From positions 18,689,501 to 18,753,500 of the forward strand of contig NC_133937.1 of NCBI RefSeq assembly GCF_031877795.1: DNA of 64,000 nt. Reading direction: 5' to 3'. The translations under genes and the position numbers were made by a program. Source of the stretch: Strix aluco. Lineage: Eukaryota; Chordata; Aves; Strigiformes; Strigidae. Shown in pieces: positions 23,170 to 33,862 of this stretch. The notes under the pieces were generated by a model. The model saw only the letters and a list, made by a program, of their open reading frames with translations. It searched no databases and was not told the DNA's origin. How positions within the stretch are numbered: position 1 is the stretch's first letter; each line of letters starts with the position of its first letter.

Positions 23170-24394
23170 AAATGTAATCTAATTTACAGAGCCTGGTATT
23201 CATAAAGGCATGTAGTTCAGCTCTATGAAATCCTGTGACTAATTCATGATATGCCCTTGTTCTATTATAAAAGCTTATAAGCCCTTGGCCAAGAGATGGG
23301 ATGGATGTTTCTACATAGATAGTTTATGTTCTTTTACAGGAAGACTAAAATTTTATGATAAATGATTACAGGCCTGTCTATCATAGGTTTTATCCCTCTA
23401 GTATTTTGCAGTACTGTAGCAGTATTAGGCCACCAGGTCTTCCACCTTTGTGATGTAGATAGATGTCTGTAGGAATTTCAGGCTGATTACAGGCTTTAAT
23501 TAAGACCCATACGCTCTAGTACATTCCCTGCTATGTGAGCTAAAGCAAAGTCACTGTTAGAGGATAGCACCATACTGCTCAGCAATTGGATTCCATCCAG
23601 GTTATATACTTGTATAAGTCAATTCAGTGAAGTTTTTTCAAGTGAAATCTAGCTGTTGAATTAAAAAAAAATAAAAATCAACCATAATAATTTTATATAG
23701 ACTCACAACCTTCAAAAATGTCATGCTGCTTCTGTGGCACATCAGCTAGGAGAAGCATTCAGTCACCTGGCAACAGAAGTCCTTCGTGAGTCCTGAGTAC
23801 AAGGGCACCCCAGGAGCCTCTGTACACCTCATAGCAATGAGTGACAAGAAATCCTTGCTGCTTGAGCTGCTGAATGTCACAGACCTCCTTATCTTAGGTG
23901 ACTCCTTGATGCCGAACTAGTCTCTGTTTGACAGTTAGCTTCTCAGACAAAGCTTAATCCTGTGAAAAGTCTGCTTTACTTGTCATCTTGCCAAACCATG
24001 GTCTGTCCTTGTATTGATTCAGAATTAATTAATTAATTTGGTTTCTAACAGCTTGGTAAACTAAGGCCAAGTCTGAGAATGCAGTTAATTTTGTATTTGG
24101 GAAGGGTCCCACTGAAATGACCATTTTGCTTAAATAAGGAGCCTTGGGATCACTGCCTTTCGTTATTAAGGATCTATTAGAAGCAAGTCACTGTTATGTT
24201 TCCTCCTCTTGATACGGACAGAATGATAAAAATTCATCTTCTGCAAGCTGGTGACTGCATACAGGGTAGGTGCAGGGGAAAGCATTCACCAGCAAGCTTA
24301 ACTGAGGCTGTCTCAGCACCCGTCCTTGCCTCCCTGTGACATTATATCCATGTTCTAATAGACACATGCTTTGGAACAGGGCTCTGTGAAGCAC

Positions 24395-24515
24395 CTGTCA
24401 TGCCTCTTGATGTGGTGTCTAATAGGGTAGGTTTCTATTTCCAGCTCTGTTACTGATACAGAGCAGGGTGATGGGTAAATTACACAAAGTTCTTTTATGC
24501 TTCCACTGTCCTGAG
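24395..24515 (+). mobile_element. Possible MIR-like SINE relic
   Basis: GGTTTCTATTTCCAGCTCTG followed by TTACTGATACAG and GGGTAAATTACACAAAG resembles the MIR CORE region and tail. The match is weaker than at the other copies. Confidence 0.35.
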
Positions 24516-26007
24516 TATGATGTGGCTGGAGAATTTTTGCTGGCCAGTCAGGGTTGCCTTCTGCTGTACAGTAAGAACCTTGGTTTATTTGTGCTAATGC
24601 TCAACATGATTTTTGGACAGGAGAGGGATGTTCTGTCCACATCTAATATTTGAACTTACATGAAAACATAAATGATGCAGGAAGAGGTGTTGATGGATCA
24701 GTGCAAGGAAGTCCTGCTAGGTTCATGCTGATTGTGATACCATCCACGGCAAGTAATTAGTGGACTCATAAGAGAAAATGTGCGCAAGGGGTCTGACTGT
24801 TTCTGCCTGGCATTTTGCAAGTGTATAGATACATTAATTCTGGTGATATCCTCTCATTTTGGGTATGCCATAGAGGCACAGTTCCAAGCACCTGTTTTAA
24901 CCTACCCCAGAAGTGTCTGTGTTCCCTGTAGTGAGTACAGGAACTTTCACTGCGTGTGGTTTATGAAAGTGACTTTGAGTCATTATGAGTGGAAAGTACA
25001 ATAGATGTGCGAGATGTTATCTTTGTGAGGAAAAAAAATTTCATTGTTGGAGTTGGCTTAATCATCTTCACTACCATAAGCTTCCACTCTAAATACAGGA
25101 GCTTTCTACATTTTCTTTTGTTTGGTCAGTATTTGTGCAAGTCTGCTAGTCACAAGATTTTCAGAAACAGTGTTTGTTATCTTTCAATTCTATTTTGCTT
25201 TTCCCTCCATGAAATGTTGAGATAAACACTTTTATAGCCACTGAGTGGTTGTGGACCATATGTTCCTGTAAAAGCTATAATTTTCCACTGAGGGCTTCTG
25301 TTTCCATTAAGCCATTCTGGATGTGCGCTGCATTCTGTAATACCCACTGACTTGAAGAGCTGCACCCAGCTGGGTACAGGGCTGATGCTGGGTGCTGAGA
25401 CCAGAACCCAAAAGCATAGCTGAAGGATTTGAAGCCTAACCCAAGGCCAGATCTGAGTGCAAGTGAGAAAAATGTCTTTTTTTTTTTCAGTTGTATGCAA
25501 CAGAGGACACATGCAAAAAGTGTCCTGGAATGGTCAAGGCTAGAAGACACTTGTTTATGCTCCCAGAACAATGATAGCACAGGGGGACTCTGAGGCAGAT
25601 ACACAGTGTAATAGAGAAGCAGCTATTCAATCACTAATAATTCAGTAATCACACATAATTCAGTTCATTGGATACCCTGGACATTAAAAGAACTAAAATA
25701 AGACTGTCACTTTCCCCAGGCCATTTTATACTCCAGACACTCGCCTTACATGTCACAGAAAGTTAACAAGTGCAGTAGATCTTCCCAAGGTCCCTAATAG
25801 CTCCTACAGAAGAGCCACTGTTTCCTGAATTTCAGGCTGGGTGATGCTGAGTTCACTCAGTATGCCACAGCATCCACATCCTTGGGTGTGAATTACGTGC
25901 TCGAGCCCTTCTAAAGTACCCATGTAAGTTTACTCTGTTTTTATTAGCATTATTAAGGATGACCAGCCTGTGACTTAAGAGTATTTGGGGTCTATCAGTT
26001 TGCATCT

Positions 26008-26060
26008 GGGTTGTTTTTTTGGTTTTTTTGGGTGGGTTTTTTTTGGGTTTTTGTTATTTT
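26008..26060 (+). repeat. G/T-only asymmetric tract
   Basis: About 45 bases composed only of G and T, with GGG runs at 26008, 26030, 26034 and 26045 separated by T runs. The loops are uneven, so a quadruplex would be non-canonical. Confidence 0.6.
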
Positions 26061-26109
26061 TAAGGGCCAACTCAGAATCAAGCAAGGATGTGGATGTGGC
26101 AGAATTAAC

Positions 26110-26129
26110 TTTTTTTTTTTTTTTTTTTT
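26110..26129 (+). repeat. Poly-T tract, 20 nt
   Basis: A pure T run with no associated element recognised. Confidence 0.85.
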
Positions 26130-27047
26130 GTGGCAGCTGCTGGCATAACTTGTATCACAGATGTGGGCTTTACATTGGGAGAAGGGCTGTACACAAAGTT
26201 CACTGTGACTGTTAAAGTAAGGTGAGGAGTTTCCCTGCTGGGAATTAGGCTCTTATGCCTGGGAGTCCTAGGTGTGGACCAGGAGACTCTTGTGCTCTGT
26301 GCTGTCCCAGCCAGAGTTAGAGGAAAATCTTAAGAACAGGCCATGGACAAGGAACAGCAGAATGATAAAATGTGTGGGTTTCTTCTTATTTCGCTGTAGC
26401 TTTCTCTGGTTACTCTGAACAATGTGTTATCCCACCTCCATTTACTATAGAAGGCATCTACATGACTAGTCCTCAGTTAACTTTTGGATGCCCAAATTAG
26501 GAAAGCTGGAACAGCAAAAGCAAAGGAGCACAAGGAAGCAGAAAACAAATACAGTTAGCCAAAGGAACAAGAGATTCAGCACACATACTCCTGTCAGCTG
26601 GACTCTTATGCAGCAACTGTTTCCCTTCCTTAATCTAAAAAAATCTTTCTAGATTTTAAAATGGTTTTTAATCCAAAGAAATTTAGTTTGTTATGCCAAT
26701 CTTATGATAATTTCCCTTCCTGTCACTTCAATATTTCAAAAGAAAATGTAATTTTGAATCTACAAGCTATGTTTATTATATGATTGCAGAACAGCTAACT
26801 GCCTGCTAGATGGTTCTTCTCAAGATGGGAGTTGTTAATTTCTGTAAACCCCCTGTATTTAGAGGATGAACTAACTGAATGAAATATTCAATGTCCTTCT
26901 GGGGACTTTTGCAAGCTATCATTAAGTAATCTATAAAAGATAAGAAGTACACTTGTGATCTATTGTGTTTGGGTTTTTTTCATGTTCTATATAAGAAAGG
27001 CCCTTTTTTGTACCTCTGGTTTTGTTCTAAATGAGAAAAGCATGTAG

Positions 27048-27094
27048 TTTCTTTTTTTTTTTCTTTTCTTTTTTTTTTTTTTAATTTTTTTTTC
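27048..27094 (+). repeat. T-rich low-complexity tract
   Basis: Nearly continuous T with scattered C and AA interruptions. Confidence 0.8.
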
Positions 27095-28565
27095 CAGAGT
27101 GTATGCATAATTGATAATCTGGTAAAATTATCTCAGGAATATTATGAGAATGAAAACTGACTAACTGTCCAGGGAAGAGGTATTTTATTCTGATAGTTTA
27201 AAAGTTTAAAACAAACAAACAAAAACCCCAAGCTTTGAACACCTGAATAAATATTTTGGAGAAAAGTTGTTGTTTGCCAGAATGTAACAGAGTAAGACAA
27301 GTGATACTTTAATTGAACAAGTGGCAAAAAAAAAAAAGGTCCCAAACACCTCTGTCTCTCATTTTAAACAGTTTTCAGGACTTCATGAATTTAAAAAAAG
27401 GGCACAGAAGTGGAAAGGTCATCATTTATGTATTTTACCATGGAAGTCTGATAAGCAATATATTTTTATGGTAGTAAATATTAACTGAATATGTTGAACA
27501 AATATTTTTGTATGAAATTAGCCAGACTGCTACTGTTTGCTATAAGTGAAAAATCTGACTTGTATCTTTCTTTTCCCTCACCAGTTGTACAGATAGCTTC
27601 ACAATTTCTGTGCTGCTGAATATGGAAGAGTTTAGAAAACTTTTTCTTTTTTGCTGCTGTTGATGATTATAATTACTCTGGCTTCAGGGAATCATTCCAT
27701 TGCTTTGTGCAGGAGGGTTTTGGTTTTCATTTTATTAGCTCCTAATCATGCCACTGTGTCTTGCTCTATAAAAGCTGACTTTGATAAAGGGTCGGCATTT
27801 ACGTGAGTGTGTGACTGGGGGCAAGGGAGATGCACAGGGCTGAGGTGGGAGGAATGGCCAGGAAGGCTGAATCTGTCTGGCAGTACAGACCAGGGTTGTT
27901 CTCCCTTCCTAGGAAACAAGATAAGTCATAAAGTCACACCCTGTCCTTCAGTTCCAGACAGAAAACAAACTCCAGACTCCTGCTTCTCTCTTACTTAACT
28001 CTGTGTATCTTGTTAATACTATGTATGTATGTCTTCTGGGAAATGTTTTTCAATTGCCTGAAAGTAGCCAGCCAATTTAATTGATGATTCCCTGAGAAGC
28101 TTAAGAGAGGTATAAAAAATTAGATCTTTTTTCTTAAACTAATTCGCATATCTGAAAGCATTTCCCTTTATATGATGCTTGGGATTATGAAGTACTCTCC
28201 TAGTGCTTTGTGATGGGCTGGTTTTGTGCTTGATTTGTATGTCTGTATACTTGGTGCTCTGCAGGATAAATGGTAACGGTTTTAACTGTGTATTTTAAGT
28301 CCTCTGCTGCCTTGGGAGTAGCTATTGGAGAGTACTGGAAAGCATTATCTCCCTGCTTAGAGATTGGTGCTTTTGGAGCTTGCTGTCCTCACTGAGGAAC
28401 TGCAAATGACACGAGTACTGTGTCATCAGTGAAGCCACAGGTAACTTGCATGTTGTTTCCATAGTTGAGAAGATTGCACAGCTTTAGTGCAGTAAGGTGC
28501 TCCTTCTTTGCACGAGCTGTTGGTTTATAAATACCATGGGGAATGTGTGTCTTAGTGCTTCTCTG

Positions 28566-28579
28566 TGAGAGAGAGAGAG
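28566..28579 (+). repeat. (GA)n tract
   Basis: Short uninterrupted GA dinucleotide run. Confidence 0.7.
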
Positions 28580-29144
28580 CAACCATAAAAAGACATTGAG
28601 GAGAATGCAAAATGTAAGAGGAGAATCCTGAGTCTTTACAGCCTCAACTCTTCCCCACATTGTTGCTGTTTTCTTTTAGGAAATGGATGAGGGGGTAATA
28701 CTTTTTTTCTGTACTGGTTTACTTTAAATTCAGGCTTAAGTTCCAGGCAAGATTAGAGTTTTGATCTGGATTTGGGCAAACTGCTGTCCCTAGAGCTGTA
28801 TTTGATTACTCCAGTGCAACCTTTCATGTCTGTGGGCAATGACGCTAAATTGGGTAAGACAACCTTGCAAAGTTAATGTGAAAGGACAGCGATGCCTTCT
28901 CTGTGTGAAATTCATCATACCAGCATGCCTGTCTGTAAAATCTTTATTGCTAAGAGGAAAGGAAAATATTTGAAAAGGAAAGCAGTGCTCTGAAACAAGC
29001 CCTGTGGTGTGTACCATGTTGCTGGGATGCTGTCGAGGCTGGTAACTATAAAGTCTTCGCCATGCTGTCTTTCTGGGTACTCCAAGATAGGCGGGAATTC
29101 CAGCTCCCTCTTGTCAAGAAGCATAGGAACAGCAGAAGAGTACT

Positions 29145-29216
29145 GTGGGGTTAGTTCAGTTGGTCCTTCTTGGCCTTAAGGGCCATCAGCATCGTGAGTT
29201 TGGAATGATCACTAAT
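29145..29216 (+). pseudogene. Degenerate tRNA-Ile-like segment
   Basis: GGGGTTAGTTCAGTTGGT (29147-29164) matches the D-arm/A-box of eukaryotic tRNA-Ile almost base for base. Without any gap, TCGTGAGTTTGG (29192-29203) falls exactly where the T-arm/B-box belongs (TCGCGGGTTCGA). The anticodon arm between them does not match and the acceptor stem cannot pair, so this is not a functional tRNA. It could be a tRNA pseudogene or the worn head of a tRNA-derived SINE. No CR1-type tail follows. Confidence 0.3.
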
Positions 29217-31080
29217 GTATATTTTCCACAGTGTACAGTGGCTGTCCATTTTTTCTGAGGTAAAATGCCTTCGCTTATTTTTAGCTCCTGCTTCAAAGAA
29301 CCTCAGTATTCTACATAGAAATTAAATTTTCTGAGCCAACTCAGGGCAATGAAAGCCCTGTCCTTGTATCTGGACAGAGTTCACATTCTGGTCTTTGTCA
29401 CTGATTTTCTAGTGCAAGTTCAGTGAGGCTGCATGAGGCTCCAGTGAAGGGCCTGCATGGAGTATGTGGAGAGGCTCAGGCACAATAATTTCATCCCAGT
29501 AGCAGTGCTGCTGTAATTGTAATTGCAATATGTAATTAAGGTAATATGGAGCTGTATTACTCACATGTGCCATTTTTTCATTAGAAATGTATGATTGTAT
29601 TTAAATTCTCAGGTGACATAATCCAATATAGTCACTGACGCCTGCAACTGAGGCAAAAATGCTAATATAATCATAAAGATCTTTACACTTGATTCACTGA
29701 ACCTGACATCATCTCACTCTAACTTGTCTTTCAATCTAATCAGTCTGTACTAGAATTTAAATTCAGCATTTTCTTTATATATTGTCATGGTTTCTGTCTG
29801 GAACATTAGACACTGGTCTTTTCATTTCCCCTCCTGAGCAGCATGATGGTAAGCAGTAAAGAGCTCAGTGGCCGTAAGAGATTGTTGAATGACTGAGGAA
29901 AGCATCTACAAATTCTATGACTTTCATATGTGGATATCTCTACAGCTTATCCCTCCTGCCACAAACAGTATATGAGCAATGTGGGTGCTCTCAGAAGACC
30001 TTTTTGTCTTCCTCTTCTTTCACTAGTAAAGTCTGAACCAGAATCCCTCATCTGAACATCCTTTAAGATTGTATATATGTGCTGTTTTAAAACTGAGATA
30101 AAAATTGGATAACTCAGGCTCAGATGGTCAGATTTAAATTAGTTTATTAGTTATTTATGGGTTTTAGGCATTTAAAATTACTTAAGTACTTCAGATGATT
30201 AAATATGGTCTTTTTCTCCCTTCCAACCTCCCTCTTAACCTGCTTGGAAAAGGAAAAATGAAGAACTATTTTCGTTGACAGTACTGAGGTGACCTAGTGC
30301 AGGATTATTACTGCTCTGGAAAGCAACAGAAGAAGTTTTCAGAGGAAGGCATTAAAATGTGATTTCTAAAAGCTGTGAACCAAAGAAGAAAAAATTAAAT
30401 ATAATAAAGATTCAAAATGTATCATTTACAAGGCTATCTGAAAAACAAAGCATAACCTTATGATTAAAACAAAATTCTTGAGCTGGGAGAGCCAGTTTTC
30501 CTGATTTCTGAATGCTTAACTGCATGCCTGGTTTCAAGGTGGTCATCTTCTAAGATAAACAAATACTTCAGTATGAAGCCCAGAATCACTCATGCCATAA
30601 AAATCTTAATTCAGAGCTCATTGTTGTAACTCTTGTAACCCTAATGAGCTGTAGTGCAAGTCCTAACAGCAAGTAGTTCTCTGAATGACTGTTAAGAGAT
30701 GCAAAAATCATCCATTAAAGTTCTCCAATAATGATAAAATGTGTGTCAGACCCAAGTGGCCAGGACCTGTGATTGCAATTTCTGTCTCCAAATGTTCTGC
30801 ATGAAATTTGTCCTTTAAACTATTACAGTTGTGTTTTCTCATCCACAGACATCCCTGCTTCTGTAATTCTTTGCTGATGGGAATGTGTTCATGTGTGTTT
30901 GCTGCTATTCTGAAATTTTATCTAAAGTAATATTTAGTGATGATTTCTTGCTGGCTTTTGCTATTGCCCTGGCTAAATTTAGGCATTCCAGTTTTCCTAA
31001 ATGCTTGTCTGTCCTGGTTTAGCATATAACCATCTGCTTATTTTTCTCTTTTGTCACTCGTGTTCTGATTTCTTTTTCAG

Positions 31081-31172
31081 ACAGGCTTTTCAGTTTCTTA
31101 GCCATTATTCTGATGCATCTGAGGTGCTGGTTATTGATGAGCAGATCCTGCTAACCATTTACATGTATGCAG
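31081..31172 (+). other. Candidate internal exon (92 bp)
   Basis: An acceptor TTCTGATTTCTTTTTCAG ends at 31080 and a donor GCAG|GTACTG begins at 31173. Only one of the three frames is open, entered after one base, and it begins QAFQFLSHYSDASEVLVIDE and continues as hydrophobic residues. Intron phases would be 2 on entry and 1 on exit. I recognise no domain. A MIR-like repeat begins about 120 bp downstream and does not overlap. A 92-bp open frame occurs by chance fairly often, so the support is the coincidence of both splice sites with a plausible peptide. Confidence 0.22.
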
Positions 31173-31294
31173 GTACTGGGCTTTGGCATAAGATGTCCCC
31201 ACATTTCCTATCAGACATGTTCTGGTGTACTATGTCATGCGTTGTATGGTGCACTGTCATGTATATTTCCTTGGTGGTAATAGAAAAGGCATGT

Positions 31295-31415
31295 GGTCTA
31301 ATGTTGGGAGAAAGGAGCTCTGAATCAGTGTCTGGTTCTGATACCAGCTCTGCCAGAGTCTGACTGCCACATTGGGCAAATTCCTTGATTCCTCTACTGC
31401 ATGGTTCATGAACAC
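31295..31415 (+). mobile_element. MIR-like SINE relic
   Basis: AATCAGTGTCTGGTTCTGAT, ACCAGCTCTGCCAGAG, TGACTGCCACATTGGGCAAA and TTCCTTGATTCCTC follow MIR order well (CCAGCTCTGCCACT, TGTGACCTTGGGCAAGTC). Confidence 0.55.
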
Positions 31416-32311
31416 GAGCTGCTGTGACAGGCAGGTGATGCAGGCAGTGACAGTTAGTCACAGTGAGGTATCGCAGTTGCACGCCATTGTTCTGCCTGAA
31501 TAGCGTCTCCCCAGCTTACCTGGGCTGCCTGGCACCCCTAGCCAACCCATGTTCCTATTGATGTCCGCCCATTGTTTTACACCTTCATTAATTCCCATGT
31601 GAAATGGGAGGAATTCTATTTTTCCCACCAAATCCACCCCTGCACGTGTAACATGAGTTGAAACATGCCTTGATAGATGTTTGTGGTGTGCTGTGGAGTC
31701 TTCAGCTCTGAGATGCTGCACCAGGACACCACAAGGAGAGAGATGTGTCTAGGTCCTGGAGAAGGGAGTCAGGTGTTGGCAACAGGCACTACTGAGGGCT
31801 CTGTTTCAGGTGGCTTGACAACACTTTGCATTTGTTGATTTTGTTCCTTCAGTTTCTATGTAAATCCACACAGTTCTTCTAGCAGTTTTATTAAACTTTA
31901 TTTTCAGACATCCAGAAAAGCTTGTGAAGTAGAAATAAAAGCATTATTTACAATCTGTCATTATGCTGTGTGCTGCTGATCAAACTTTTTCTCTTGTTTC
32001 TCCCCTCTGCTCCCAGATAAAATGGGAATTGCTGTACATAGTGCACCAGAAAGTCGTGAGGGTTAATGACTCATCCCACAGTGCTCTGAACGTTACAGAG
32101 TTCTTGAAAGGGTTTTTGTATCTAAACACAGATTCTGCATTTCTGATCTAAGCTGAAAGATGCAAGCAGGTATTTTGAAAAGCAGCCATTTGCATCTAAG
32201 TTATGCACTCCAAGAGCTTTTGTTACAAAGTTTACTGGAAAAGCAGTGGGAGGACTTCTGCCACCAGTTAAGTTGCTTGAACAGTAGAAAGGGCAAAGCT
32301 TGCACTGTTTT

Positions 32312-32352
32312 CAAATGAGTAGGGCCAAAATTCTGCCTACTTTGCTTGGGCC
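32312..32352 (+). repeat. Old interspersed repeat fragment
   Basis: GAGTAGGGCCAAAATTCTGCC matches the GGGCCAAATTCTGCC start of an ancient repeat seen in turtles and archosaurs. Only a short piece is recognisable. Confidence 0.35.
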
Positions 32353-33428
32353 TGCTATTGTTTGGTGAAATGGAAAATAGATTATGAAAGTGTTTGTAGT
32401 GAAAGATAAATTTGTAGGAATTGTTGCATTCGATACTTTTCCTTTTTAAGTAGAAACAATATAAAGAGCTTAATTCAGCACAGAATAAATCTCAGTTTTG
32501 TTGCACTGATTGTATAAAACTAGGCTGCTCTGCTCTATGTTTGCCTTTAAACTGTTTATATTACCTAAAATGTCATTCCAGAGGAGAGTTTGGCTTATGA
32601 CTGCAGTGAAAGCCATTTTATTCCATGTATGGACCTGGTCTCCCAAAGCTATTTTATTGAGTAGCTAGAAAATATTTTTTAGTGAGCCATAATTTCATTT
32701 GTGTTTATGTGCATTGGCCAGTTTAATGAGGGAGCTATGCTGTTCTGCAATTCTGCTCTGCATTGTTTCAGGGAAAAGACAGGAATTTTCAGGTGCAGGC
32801 TGGGGTTGTGGTTTTTTTAAATGCTTTATTTAAAACCACATCTTGAAATCACTGTGTTCTCAGTTTAGCTACTGAGGAATGAAACCCTTCTGTGCCTGGA
32901 AGAGGCTCTGTTAAAAAAATTACATCCCCTGTTGGTGTTAATCAACATTGCCTTTAACAGAACGAAGCCATTTTTAAACCATTGCAGGCGCTGGTTCCAG
33001 CTTTCACATCCCAGTCTTCAGAAACTCATTAATTTCTCTTGTTAGAACACAGTGATGGGTGGGTGAAGAAGATCTGCTGGTTCAGCAGTGGAATCAAAAG
33101 TCTTTGTTTAAGCTTTTATCCTTGGGACTACGTCGTAGCAGTTCTGCAGAAGCCTGATGTAAAGATATGGTATAGAACCGTGCTGCTCTGGGAATAGCAG
33201 CTGGGTATTTGCTCGAAGGACAGCCTCCCTTAGGGTGGATCCCAAAGGGTGGTAAGGAAAGTATATTTGTTTGACTTTATTTTTAATTTGGCATTATGCC
33301 ATGCTAAAGAAATAATTTTGAGCCTTTTTATGTTTGAGACACCATTTGATGCTTGTTCAGAATACTCCCTGGCAATAATTAATATGATGTGATCTTTTAA
33401 CTTGGAGGAAATGTTATAAAAGTGGAGT

Positions 33429-33443
33429 CTATATATATATATA
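33429..33443. repeat. (TA)n tract
   Basis: Short TA dinucleotide run. Confidence 0.7.
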
Positions 33444-33711
33444 AAATACTAGATATAATTAGAAATAGTAGCCATTGAATACTCCTTTAAAAGCGCAGAA
33501 CCTGTATCTTCTCCTCCTGTAAGTAACAGTCATTCTAATATGGCTGCGAAGTTTTCTCCATGTATATTCTAGAAAGTAATTTTTTCCTCTTCCAGGGATT
33601 TATTTCTGGAATTAAAGGGCAAATTGCACTTTTGACAAGACATGCAGCCTTTGAGTTGAGACTACCAACTATTGTCATCCATTGTTATAATCTTTATACT
33701 TTAAGTGACCT

Positions 33712-33862
33712 GGAGCCAGATATTCAAAGGTATTTATTTGCTTAAGAGCCTTTAGACTCTAAATGGGATTTCAGAATTGCCTAAGTAAATAAGACTCCTA
33801 ATTCACACTGTAGATCTGATTAGGAGGCTTCATGTATCTCTAGGTGCCTAAATACCTTCGTA
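33712..33862. mobile_element. Ancient short element with terminal inverted repeats
   Basis: The left end AGATATTCAAAGGTATTTA (33718-33736) is mirrored at the right end by TAGGTGCCTAAATACCTTCG (33841-33860); the shared inverted core is AAGGTATTTA. The interior GGGATTTCAGAATTGCCTAA and GACTCCTAATT blocks fit a palindromic interspersed repeat I recall from turtle and crocodilian genomes, probably a non-autonomous DNA transposon. It has no coding capacity. Confidence 0.5.

Larger units (their letters stand above)
13141..31080. other. Probable first intron of the CpG-island gene, non-coding
   Basis: If the donor at 13135 is used, this is intron sequence. It contains MIR-like pieces (17345, 24395), two old repeat pieces (15866, 22430), poly-T tracts (16112, 23144, 26110, 27048), a palindrome at 19788 and the tRNA-like relic at 29145. 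No protein-coding segment is recognisable. A possible 29-bp micro-exon after the acceptor near 21855 is too short to support. Confidence 0.55.

Noticed and set aside
33596-33729. Exon-like 134-bp segment with acceptor and donor
   Set aside because: The donor and the end of the frame lie within an old repeat. Kept as a finding about the repeat rather than as an exon feature.
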